Shown here in pieces: positions 20,024 through 32,000 of a DNA stretch of 64,000 nt; within the stretch, counting starts at the first letter, position 1; the number at the start of each line of letters is the position of its first letter. The notes under the pieces were generated by a model, which was not told the DNA's origin, made no database searches, and was given only the letters and a program-made list of their open reading frames with translations. A program made the translations under genes and the position numbers. Source of the DNA: Antitrichia curtipendula (Eukaryota; Streptophyta; Bryopsida; Hypnales; Leucodontaceae). The stretch spans positions 25,110,001 through 25,174,000 of the forward strand of contig OX579637.1 of NCBI GenBank assembly GCA_951230915.1, written 5' to 3'.

Positions 20024-22928
20024 CTAATCCTTGTCTTCCCGTTGTAAGCCAGTCCTAATAACAATGACATTGTCGACGCTCAATTCATAAGTGACCTCCC
20101 CACCCTTTTGCCTACTTGGCTTTGGAGTCATAGAAAATTTACCGTGGATAACAAGATTTGCATCATATGGGCTGGTTGGGAGTTGCCCAAAAATACATAA
20201 CCATTGTTCCACTTCTGATAATAAGTATCTCGTATGACGAAGTCGCCAGCTTCAAACTACGGACCCCATGCGCAAGTGAAGCTGTGATCAACCACATACT
20301 TCCCCTTGGTGCACTGCAAAATATAAAACTCCACTCCCTTGACATTGCCCTCCGCAGCATGGACAACAAAGTTGTCACCTGGCCGAATGAGGTTGCCAAT
20401 GCCTTTGTTTCTAACGGCCTCCTCCCAATCCTCATCATCTGGAACGTCGTGGTCCGTCATGTGATTAGCAACTTCTTGAAGATCATCTGGCTTCAACTTT
20501 ACCAAATCCCAGTTCTCAACGTGGGACTTGTTCCCATAGTTGACAAAATTGTTGTCGAGGCATTAAACACAGAAGCACGACAATTTGCGAACAAAAAGCT
20601 GTGTTGGATCCGCAACAGAAAAAGAGTAGATGGAATGTAGAGCCTGGGAACCTTTCACTGTTTCACAATGGTAACTACGCTCCCTTGTGACATCCTTCGG
20701 TATTTCCCAGAAATATCTCTAGACTTTTTTTATGCCGGTCTTCTCAAAGTTTGTGTCGACCTTTGCTCCCATCGTCTCCGTCAAGAACAAAACAGTATCA
20801 TGCGCATTTTGCATCCTCCTCCATGTGTTGTGTAACTTGGACTGCCGTAAAGCACGCTTGACGAAAACACCAACTCCGTCCCACTCTCCCTTCCCTTGGC
20901 ATGTTCCAAAGAAATTCCAATTTATCATGCATCCATTTGTTAATCCAAGATATCTGGCCACAAAATAGAATGGTCAAGCACCTTTGGACTGACCCGCACA
21001 GCCGTCCGACCACACTATATGGTGCTTGGGTCGAAAACCTGTCCATTTACGTATAATGTCAGTACACTCCATATCATTTTCAATTTCAGTACAAAATTGG
21101 TACAAAATCAATACATGTAATACAAAGTCAGTAGTACCTTGAGATTCTAGCCATCGCCAATGCTGCATCAAGAAGTGTTGTATAAATAAGGAATCATGGG
21201 TTGCATCATCTGTGATGTAGAAATGTGATTCTTTCACTATAGCTCCATCTGGTTTAAAGCGGTACGTGATGTGAACAAGAATACTAATCTGTGTGGAGCA
21301 CCAATACATGCTCTGGATTCGATTCTAAATCTCAAAGGTGTAGTTCTTGGCAAAGTCAACATGTGATAAAATCACATCTTTACCCAAATCTTGCATAGAA
21401 CCCTTGCACTGGTTGTCTTGCCACCTCGCAATGAAATTGTTCTTGACAAACTGTGGCAACTTAGATTTGAAATATTCAAAAAATACTTATGGAGAAGTCT
21501 CCTTGTACACTTCCACGATCCTCTTCCGGGGCTTCCCTTTCCATGTCACTCTAGTGACTTCATTTTCGAAACATTTCCAAGTAACATTTGAAGTCGAGGA
21601 TAATTCAAGAGGACAAATATGAAGCTTTGAAATACCGCAATCGCCGCATGCACCTATAACACAATGCAAAGCGTGCCACTCTTCATTTTGAGGCTTAGGG
21701 CAAAAAATGTCTTGCTACAGAGCCATCGTACTTGCATATGTCTTGAAATGTGCTTGACAATTTGCTTCTTCTTGAGTCGAAAAAGGCACACCTCAAACCT
21801 GCACTAGCAGTTCCCTGCAAAGTGGATTCCCTTCGTGCCGTCCTGAATGCAATTGAACCCTTCCCTCAACATCTCAATCTGTACATGGTACCTACAATAG
21901 CACACGTTTCTCTCATTGCAGGTTTTAACAAAGTAAGGCTTCAATTTCTCAAAGGCTCTCTGTTTGACGTTGACGACGGGGTGCGCCTCCGTAATCCTAT
22001 GAAAAAATGTGGTCTACGAGATGCAAAAGAATTTTGATAAACAGTATACAATGCTGAAATATTGTATACATGTGGTACATATTATACAATAATTAGTATA
22101 ATACGTACCTAAACTATTGTAATGAACGTATTGCAAAGCAGTCAAGTCATACTTGATTTTCCAATAAGTAGTGGGTGCAGTGCTTGTCATATGTATTCGG
22201 ACTCGTCCATTTTTGTACAATTTCCTTTCTGTTGGGGTTGACACGTGTCTCCTCTGTCCACCACTTTGTAACGAGGTTCTTAGTCTCGTCAGGCAACCCC
22301 GGCCTCTTTTTTCGTTTTGCAAGTGCAAAAGGTTTTGCGAGCAAACGCACAGTACTGTGGCGGGTTATGGCCACCCTCAAATTAGTTGGGTGAACGTTTA
22401 GAACCCATGACAAAGCTTTAGTGATTGTCACACTAGCAGAAGTAGCGGCGTCTAGGAGTACAGTCTTTCTAGCAAGCATGTTTGCTGACTGAACCCCCTT
22501 CACAACATCCAACTCCGATCGATAATTTCTGAGGAATTCAAATTGAGCTTTTGCATCCTCTCCATGAGGATAATATTCAGGAAGAAATGGAGAAATACGT
22601 TCATCCTCCAAAAAACGTTCTATGATTTTTAGCTTAGAAGATGCCTCCGGATAACCTTGCATCGTTAATGTGAAGAAATCCACAATTTTGACCAAAATAA
22701 GTGATTGCTCCCATGGAGACATCTCCCTTTGTACCCCCAATTCTTCATCTTGGACAATAAGCAAATGAGCTGCTTCTTCTCTCTCCCTCACCAATTGACG
22801 ACGTCGACGTTGCCTCTCTACCTCCTTGTCTCTGAGACCCTCCCTCATGGCATCATAATCCTCCGCCCTCCCACGAGGTCCCTTCCTCTTGAATCCAGCA
22901 CTTCGTTCTTGAAGCCTTCTATTCGCCA
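20024..22928 (-). pseudogene. Transposase, WSDG...GKGEWDG...VKR family, degenerate
   Basis: Probable transposase. From the ATG at 22928 (MANRRLQERS) the first exon (to about 22109) has an Arg-rich coiled coil and VTKWWTEETRVNPN and HYLLENQ. Exon 2 (21996-21138) has EAHPVVNVKQRAFEKLKPYF, CYCRYHV, GACGDCG, a SMQDLGKDV stretch, FAKNYTFEI and ILVHITYR. Exon 3 (from 21038) has HHIVWSDGCAGQSK, NWNFFGTCQGKGEWDGVG and VKRALRQ; its C-terminus is CAWGP.FEAGDFVIRDTYY. The motifs WSDG and GKGxxDG match DDE/RNase-H-like transposases I recall from plants, algae and invertebrates, without a firm family name. Intron 21039-21137 joins WLESQ to GFRPK in frame. Decay: TAG at 21803, 21715, 21325, 20719 and 20257 (lowest coordinate of each), TAA at 20563, TGA at 20974, and several frameshifts. 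Confidence 0.65.
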
Positions 22929-23863
22929 TCTCCGCATCCCCGAGAATTGAAGTCAACTTGCAAGGGCATGCCACTGGGCGTACAATTTGTATAGAAGCGT
23001 ACAAATGATCCTTGAATTTTCTCTAGCGGATCTCACGGATCCGTTTGTGCAAAGGCGAAAGAATTCGTGAGCTAGGAATGGAAGGTTTCATCGCTGCTAG
23101 AAGAAATTCAAGAAGCTTGAGAATACAAACACCCTAAACAAGACATAGGAAGACCCGTACAAAGCAAGTACCAAGACCAAGCACACCTCGTGAAGCACCA
23201 TTGCAAATGAGTTGCATTGGAGATGGCAATGGTGACCTCACAACATTTGGTGAATAGGACCATACTATTAAACAAACAATCATGATACCGTTACTGCGCC
23301 TTCCAAGATCATTTGCAGAGTACGTCCGGTCATTGGACAGTATGCTGGGTCACCTCATTGTATGCAGAAGAACAATCGAGAACAAATTTGTATGCGAAGT
23401 ATGGAAAATTGTACAGAAAATATCTATTAGTATTTACAAGAAGTAAATTCTTCACAGTTTCTAGATTGTACACAGCAAAATTTAGTGCAAAATTTAGTGT
23501 AGTTTTCGCTCATTGCAGGAGTCCCTACATTGTCATCTAGCACTATTTTCATTTGCACGTCCTGATTTACGTAGCGGATTAGCTAAATGGATGTTCTATG
23601 GCTTCTATGTTGTCTACCTCATGAAGCACTACAACGGTTACCCCAATCCTGGAGCTAGATCCTCACACACAATGAAAAAGTATGAAACTCAACCACCGAA
23701 GCATTCGCGACTATGGATGACCCCAAATTCACGATCATTTTGTCAAGCCGACCAAGAAAGCTGCCGGGATGCGCGACGTACCAAAGTTGTATAGTTTGTA
23801 CTGATCGCAGTTCACTGCACATCGGGGTGCGATCACCCGAGGGTAGGGTTTTGGGCATGGAAG
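22929..23863. other. Upstream region of the WSDG transposase
   Basis: No gene recognised. It contains GTAC/TGTACA words (for example 23385-23430) like those in the transposase introns. ORFs of 75-93 codons here have no motif. Confidence 0.45.
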
Positions 23864-24734
23864 ATGGCGCTCAATTTCAAGATTAGGTTGTACTTGGTGG
23901 AAGGTGATGTCGCACGATCAGAGCTACTGAGTCTTTTTTTTTGCCAAACAAGTGATACTTATGCTGATTTGTGTACGTGCTTGGAGAATTGGAATGCTTG
24001 GAATAGCCCTTCTTTTTCTGGGACTTCCAAGATGAATGTCAAAACCTCAAGAAGTTTGAGACCATGAATTATGACAGACCGTGACTATGTCATTCTTGTA
24101 TTGACTAATTGTAGAAGAGTAGACGACGGTTGACTTTAGAAGTGATGTTGTCTTTGGAAGCCAACTGAAGCGGGGAGTAGCAACTTTGCAGCGGAGCCCC
24201 AACTGAAAATTAGGGTTTTTGAAGTTGTCCAACCCTGTATTGCGGATGTCTTGGACTACGGTGTTGCCCCGACATTGAAGAAGGCAGAAGTTGGCGCATA
24301 ACAGAATCTAATCAAAGTTCCTGAAGAGGAAGAAACTTTGCTGCAATTGACATTCTTATCTGCTGACATGCTTGAGAATTACAAGCGGGGTGCTGAGAAA
24401 CTGAGAAGGGAACTAGAGTCCATGGATTTTGCTGATCACGTGTGGAACCTCAAGACTTACAATCACCATGGCATGGTAGTTGTGTCAATACTTTGCGGGG
24501 AGTGCAAGAAAGAAATCAAGGGTACAAGCCGTGATCACTCTCGGAGGTTCATGCAAAATCTGTTTGCAAACCTGTACAGATGATGTGTTGGAAAAGGGCG
24601 ACATGCCTATCAATGAACTACAATGGATTATGGCTTTTGCATTGAACATGGGGATTCAAATTTATAGCCTATGTGCAATGACTAATCGTAGAAGAGTGGA
24701 AATCGACTTGCCATCAATTAAAATTGTCTTGTGA
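23864..24734 (+). pseudogene. Degenerate coding fragment with a CxxC motif, unrecognised
   Basis: Frames on the plus strand look partly coding. At 24290-24583 there is KVPEEEETLLQL, ADMLENYKRGAEKLRRELES and ILCGECKKEIKG, a possible half zinc finger. The frame then shifts to LEKGDMPINELQWIMAFALN and ends at 24734. Amino-acid composition and the CxxC suggest a transposon accessory or host-like protein remnant. It has frameshifts and no homology I can name. It is adjacent to the divergently oriented WSDG transposase and may be the second gene of the same element. Confidence 0.35.
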
Positions 24735-26079
24735 CACTTGATTCATTGACAGTGTTTGTTGTTCCAGGTATTCTTCAAGTTTGCTTTTGAAATCTCTGAT
24801 AATATCCAGATGGGGCTTTTTTTTGGTCTAGTTCATTTTTGGCTCTGCAAAAAAATGCAGTGTTCTTCATAGATGTACATCATTTGTAATTAAGATTGGC
24901 CTCACATCCTCACATATGTTCATGAAACTCTAGTAACAAAACTTATTACATGACTGAATCTTGTAAATGCACTAGACTTGGAGCCAAATTTTGCCAAATT
25001 TTCAAAAATGCTCTAGAACTTATGTGTACTCCAAAGTTCTGTAAAGTGAATGTTGAATAGGTGCTAATGTGGCTAAGATGATGTTAAAAGGGTCCCAAGG
25101 TATCCCTTCCTGATGTAGTTGATTGCATGATGTGGGTGATAGATGAGACAAATTCTACAAGGAGGGTGCATCCTGGAGATTCTTCAGATTTGGATCTTGG
25201 ATTGCAGATTTGCCATGCTATCTCAGGTGGTTCAACATAGCATAGTAAGAACTCTGAATCCTAGTTTGTGATCTCCTTTGCACCTGTTTGTTTTGTTTAG
25301 CAGTCCTCCACACTCACTTAGAGACGTCTTGGAGAATTGTTTGGGTTTGTCTCAGCTCATTGTGTGTTTGTTTCTTTCTTAGACATTTCCATTGATGCAA
25401 GTGTGTATTTTTGCTGCAATGTAGGTGCAAAAATGAACGGGATTTTGAATCACGGTTACAGAAGTACATGTTGGAGTTTAGGTTTACAACCTTAGTTTTG
25501 TTCATGTCTCCATGATATGCATATTTTGTTTCACTTATTGTATTTGTAAACACAATGAGAACATTCTATTTCATACTACTATAATTGTGCACAAATACTT
25601 AGTACATCATATTTCATAATATGACTAATTTCATACTAAAGGTTTTTATTGTTTTTACATGATCTATACAAATTGCTTTTTGATATCAAATTCCCTTTAA
25701 CCTACATTGTTTGATTTCATGTATGTGTTTACAATCTGATGTAAGATACAAAATGTAGTAGAACTTCTTTTTAAATCTAGATTATCATATCATTTATTCA
25801 TATCAATTTGGAATTATAAGTAATGCAAGCTCCTTTTCTATTAACCCAAAGTAGAAAATTACATAATGATAGCAAGTGAAAAAAAGAAAAAAGAAAAGTG
25901 CTACCCCCCTATAAAATAGTGGTTGTTTGCACCTATGCCCTTATTTTCTTAACACACTGACCCCCCAAGGTAGGAGGAGAAAGTGTTGCTACAAAAGCAC
26001 CACATAACTTGGACATTTACAATTGAATTCCAATTTAGATTGAATGTGGTGGATGACTATTGGTACTTGATGTTCAACG
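24735..26079. other. AT-rich intergenic DNA
   Basis: No convincing ORF or repeat structure. Only a weak minus-strand ORF of 79 codons near 25314-25553. Confidence 0.5.
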
Positions 26080-27771
26080 CAGGGTTGCTAAAATATGAGC
26101 AGGGAGCAACGAGCGTTGAGCATTGAGAGACGAGCATTGAGCGTTAAACAGTGACTATTTTTTTTTTTAAATTTGATAAATTTAAAACTTTTCACCATAA
26201 GATGCCTATATCCGTGGTTAAGGGTAAACATTTATGGCTATAAATGAGTTTAAAGACGATGAATGGAGATGAATGGAGATGAATAAATTTCAATGAACTT
26301 TTTGTAGTTCACTTTGATGGATGAAATACATCTGTTGTTTATTGCATTAGATGATGAATGTATCTTGAATGGGATTAAAAACTTAGTTGTTTAAGATAGA
26401 GATCGATGTTCAAGTACCTTGAATTAAAGGTAGAGAAGTTGCCAAAAGACCTTCCCTATATTAATGTGGGAGTTTATTTAAACTGAAATTGAAATTTTAA
26501 AACTTCATAATTATTTTTTTCAAAAGAAAATTTCTATTTTGCAAAAAAATAATTAAAAAATAATAATACAGATGGCTCCTCGGATTTGAGGAGTAATTTT
26601 CTATTGCTAAAGGCACCTTTCCCATATTGATTTAGAAAAAATTTAAACTACTATTAAAAAAAATTCAATTATCTTTTTAGAAAAAAATTCAAAAAAAAAA
26701 TTTCAAAATTTTTTTTCAAATTTTTTTTTCTATTTCTTTTTTAATTTAAAAAATATATTTTTTTTTTAATTTAGAGCTCCTCTGATTCCGAGGAGCTCTT
26801 CCTTGCTACCAAAAGAAGCCTCCTCGATTCCAAGGAGCCTTTTTTGGGTGCCAAGAAAAGTTGTTTGGGGGTTATTTAAAGGTTTTAAGTCCTTTGTAAA
26901 GGTCCGTTTGCACTAATAGAAGGCTTTTTGGAGCCCAATGAAGGCTCCTCGGATTCCAATGAAGGCTCCTCGGATTTCCGAGGAGCCTTGAGCTGAATTG
27001 TTTTACTAATTTAAAAAAAATTAAAATTAAAATTTTTTAATTTAATTAAATTATAGTTCAAAGATTCTCTAAATGAATAGAGGGAAGGTGTCTCTAGCAG
27101 CAAAAAATTGCTCCTCGGATTTGAGGAACCATTTGTTGATTGAAAAAAAATTGAATATTTTTTTTTTTGGAAAAAAACAAATTTTGACCAAAAGATTAAT
27201 TATTTAAAAAAAAATCTTTCTTATACCAAAAAAATAATTTTGAACTTTTTTCTTTTAAATTACATTTTACCCCCCCCCCCCCCCCCAAACTCATAAAAGG
27301 AAGGTCCTTATGCAACAAGAAATGTCTCCTTGGATCTAATGAGCCGTTTGCTACATAATTTTTTTTGCTGTTAATTAATTCTCATAGTATTTGAAATTAT
27401 TTTTCAGTTATTTCAAAAAAATGAATGGATGACATGGATGAAATTCATTCGTACATCACTTCAATTGTACTACCTTTTATGTTGTGAGAGAGGTTAGGCT
27501 ATTATTTTTGGCCCTACCTACAACATTTGAGTGCTACATAACTACCTTAAATTAAACAAGTTTTAGCAATAAATTGATTTTTTTTAAATTTTTATTTTTT
27601 AAATTTTTTATTTGGGTAATTTTGACATTACTATTTTTGGATCTGACATCACTATTTATGACTCTGACATGTCTTTTTTAGTAAAAAAAGTCTTATTGAG
27701 CGTTCAAGTCTAAACGCTTGTCGCTCAACGCTCATCGCTCGTTGCTCCCTGCTCACATTCTAGCAGTGTTG
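26080..27771. mobile_element. 1.7-kb non-autonomous TIR element
   Basis: Left end: CAGGGTTGCTAAAATATGAG, then CAGGGAGCAACGAGCG and repeated TTGAGC/GAGCATTGAG units. The right end (to 27771) is the reverse complement of a similar sequence (TGAGCAGGGAGCAACGAGCG identical at both ends). The TIRs extend about 60 bp with decay. ATGTTCAACG at 26070-26079 and ATGCTCAACG at 27772-27781 form a 10-bp direct repeat with one mismatch, which would suit a Mutator-like element; hAT (8 bp) is the alternative. The interior has no ORF; it is AT-rich with short palindromes around GGCTCCTCGGATTCCGAGGA at about 26574, 26773, 26818, 26945-26992, 27112 and 27325. A poly-C run is at about 27271-27287. Confidence 0.75.
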
Positions 27772-27781
27772 ATGCTCAACG

Positions 27782-28800
27782 TGTACGCATAGTGCATTCA
27801 AAGTACAATGGGTAAACCCTAAAGGCTTCTACTAGGTTCAGGCTAAAATATGGAGTAAAAATCTACAATAGAAAAAACTGAAATTAAAATGCCATTTATA
27901 CCAAAATTCAATGTTGGCCCATCTGAATCAAAAGCTTTTCATAGATTCTCATATCTAAAATTTAAACAACAATAATATAAAGTCAAAATTTGGCCCTTGT
28001 ACCACAATCACACATTACTAGGATATTATTTTATATAGATCCTAAAATACTAACTAAGTGCCTTGTCTAAGTACTTAAACATTAGAGCATTGGATTTAGC
28101 TCTTTGAATTGTAGAAATGAAACCTTAAACTAGGTAATAAAAATATAGCAATGCTAATTTTGAATCTGTGATAACACAAACATTTAATGTTTGTACTCCA
28201 TACAATAAATTAATTGATGAAAGTCACTTTTCATTATGCAATTACCAATGTAGGTAGGATGTAAGACTCCTATCTTTTCTTTTCTTTTCTTTTTAAGTCA
28301 CAAATACTATAGTAAAATTGACTTCAAACTTTCATCATGTATAGAAATTTTGCCGTGACTATGATTTTGGACAAACGTAGTGTACTTTTATTTTTTGGTC
28401 ATATTGATTTGGTTTATTTTTTTATTGATTTATATCCAAATCAGTAGATTACTATTCAAATAAGCAAAAAAATAAATCAAATTAACACGACCAAATTAAT
28501 AGAAAAAGTGAATTTTCTAGTAGTAATGCTAGCATTGGAAAAGATGTTGTGGCCTTTGATCATGTTTCATAGTCTTTCAAATGTTACGTGTAACAATTTG
28601 AATCTTGCTTTAAACCTTATAGAGTTTATACAAAGTATATTGTTTGCCATGCGTGTTGAATTTACTTTTTTAGAATGTCTCTCTATCAAGTATCGTTGTG
28701 ATAAGATACAATTGTGAATTATAGAGACACTGTCCGTGAAGATCTCATTACCACTATTAGAAAGAGAATAATTGCTGATTATTCCATCTAAATTAGTAAA
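27782..28800. other. AT-rich intergenic DNA
   Basis: No gene or structured repeat recognised. The 69-codon ORF at 28508-28717 has no motif. Confidence 0.5.
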
Positions 28801-29016
28801 TACTAGAAGAAACCCATGTTTTTTTGACATGCCCAATATTTTTATGATGGATTTTTTTGGCCATCTATTTTGACATCTAGGTGTTTTCATGTCAACAATA
28901 ACATCCAATGAACATCATAAACAACATAAAAACAGCTAGATGTCAAAATAGATGGCCAAAAAAATCCGTCATAAAAATACTGGGCATGTCAAAAAAAACA
29001 TGGATTTCTTCTAGTA
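28801..29016. mobile_element. 216-bp foldback MITE
   Basis: Left arm 28802-28888 and right arm 28931-29016 are inverted repeats of about 86 bp with only a few differences. They start ACTAGAAGAAACCCATGTTT and include CCATCTATTTTGACATCTAG. The loop is about 42 bp. Flanking TAAA/AAAT words could be a short target duplication. The arms would form a long hairpin RNA, so it could feed small RNA production. Confidence 0.85.
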
Positions 29017-32000
29017 AAATGAAACTATCTTTTCTATAGAAATAGACATTGTACATACTACAAGATGGTTTTAAGTTCTTAAATAGCAAGCACTCATTTA
29101 TTGCATTGAAGCATGTTTACAAATGAAGAGTGCTTACAACGAATAATACGTAATATATAATTTCATGTATATATGTTCAATTGGAACTTGTAATGATGTA
29201 TATATACTAATACACACATATATATTCTACTAGAACTTTTGTGATGTAGAATAATTTGAAAGAGTTGACAAATCAATCTTTTATTTTATTTGGTTCTTTT
29301 ATTTTGTTTTATCAAAAATATCTTTTGATTTATTTCACTTTTATTTTTATTCTTTTACTTTATTGAATTGTACTCTTAGAAACTATATAAGAAAAGTTTG
29401 TGAATGCATTTTCAAACCAAATCATTACAAGATTCCAACAAATGTAGAATGATTTGTTGGAATTTTGTATAGAGTTTGTAAATGCATTTTCAAATCAATC
29501 TGCACTTTCATTTGTTCTTTGTTTATACTTTAAGAATTTTTGATTTCATGTGTTTCACTTTTATTTTTCTTCCATTAATTTATTAAATTATATTCTTTGA
29601 AATTATATAATAAAAATATATATTTTTTTTTCCACATGCAATAAATATTTCTTTAAAGTTTTAATATAAGAAACTCTTCAACATTTAATGATATGAATTC
29701 AAACTTTTGGATTACATCATGTTGTAGACAGCAAGCTACAATTAAACAAGCCCATTATATTATCCATTCAAGGTTGCAAAGGACTTACAAATATCAAGAC
29801 ACTAAAATAGACTTTATAAAAGGGAAAACAAAAATGTCAGGATGTAGCATTAAAAACTGTCTAACTTGACTAATTGGGTTTCTAAACTTTTGAAAATTAT
29901 CCCAATCAAGGTTCTAGGTAAACCCATTTTTTGCAACTTCCATTCTCCATGCTCTATACCAAAAAGGAATGTTAAACTTTCATGTGGAATGTCTCTTCAT
30001 TGGTCCCTATTTTCTCTCACCAACTTCTCATTCTTCAAAGAAGTTTGCTTTACAGAAAAGGTGTGACTATTCGTAATTCAATCACAATTTTTTTTTCCAC
30101 ATCCATTAGCGGTAGTCACACCTTCTTCACCAAGCAATTGGAGAATGGAGAATGGGAATGTGGTGGCTTAAGGTTTGTTTTACATTGGCATTTTGGATTG
30201 GTCCTTTGTAATAGAATATACCTATTTAGTTATATTTTGCAGATGCCCAATCTTCACCTCCAAAGGTGAAGATTATGCGTGCGCAAGATATAGCGAGATA
30301 AAAATCTTCTTTTGTAATCTTTAGTTTCACCATATCACTTCCAATTTCACCATCATTACTGCCAACTTAATTGCGGCTATCAATTTCACCTTCGTTGTCA
30401 ACTTCGCCTTTGTCTTTGGTGAAGAGCCCGAACATTGGAGAGCTTTCAGTGGCATGAGTTGCATGGATTGTGGTGGTAGCGGCTAATAAATTGAAGGTAT
30501 TATGCTCCTTTACAAAGTTGCAAATTTAGAATGCTACATTTCTCATATGCTTTTACACAAATTATGTGGACTTATGATTAGGATTTATAATTCTAGAGTG
30601 TCATTTGTGGTTTTAATGCTCAGTTATGTACTCAATTATTTGCTCAATCATGTTTAGGTTTGAATTTGGTACAAATCGCATGCAAGTATATTTCAAAGTT
30701 TAGAATGGAGTTAGTTTTTAGCTAATGCAATTTAAATCACTAGATTTATTTTGGACTACACATTTGTCCGATTTTTGAATGAGTTTACTATTGGAAATCA
30801 CAGCAATTTATAAGATTCATGTTTACATAATAGTAGATAAAAAGAGACGCGGATAGTAAGAGAGATTGCTACCTAGATAATAGTAGACACAAAGATATTG
30901 CATCCCACTAGGGTTTCAAAATCCATGACTTTTCATAAACTTGTTTGATAATAGACTTTTTGTGTGGCGATTGTTTGTGCTTGTACTTATAACTACAACA
31001 CTAATGAAATTCATAGTTTGTTTAGAATTGAATTTTGGTCCATAGGCCATTTTTTTCTAATAGTGCAAATTGTAACAACTAGATAGATACATATTTGCTA
31101 TTTTTTTAGGTGATCCTATTTGAATTCCAACTCCATTCCAACTAGATTTCTAGATTCTAGATATAAATTTATCTCTTCTCAAAAAATATAGCAATCTAGT
31201 TAAAATGACTTGATTCTCTCTTTTCATTGTAGGGTGTATAGAGTCTCATTTGGTACTGGACTTATTTGATTGTTCAATCTCTAGTACTAATTCTTCTTTT
31301 GTTCAATTTCTATTATTCTTTCTTTGATTTTTCAATCTTTAATTGTTCAATCTGTAGTACTGATTCTTTAATTTTTTACTCTGTAGATATACCTCTAGTA
31401 CTTAAGGCTATGCAATTGATAGGGACTTCCACTTTTAAACCTAAAGAGAAGAATAAGAAACCATAATCATTTCAAGAGTCTGTATAAGATATGCAAGAGT
31501 AGAACTACGTGTTCATAGAGAAAAAATTCTCCATGCAAAAAACTCATCAAAAGCAACGATATCTTGTATCTAGATCTTGAATTCATAAGGATGGACCAAC
31601 AATGATAGGACTCGCATGAAGAATGTGAACTGCAAATTCAAGAATCACATGTTTGTGTATTGCCTTTGTTGATTGTGCTAGAAAACCTTTGTAATTCCTA
31701 ACTCATATCTTACTTTTGCAATTAACATTTTTTTTATATTTTTGATTAGCTCCCAAGATTTGAGATGATGAATTATAAGTGTCTACTTGCATATGGAACT
31801 GCTATTCACAACACGATCAAGAAACTAATTGTGTAAGCATTGATTTGGGACTCCACATGCTTAGGCAATATTTTAGGTTGTGAGCTTGTGAAGAACTAGA
31901 ATTTTGCTTAAAAGGAAATTGTCGATTTCTTGCAATAGAGATGGAAGGTTGCTTGCTAGGAGATCTTTGTCACTAGCAATTATAAAAATTGATGAAGGTT

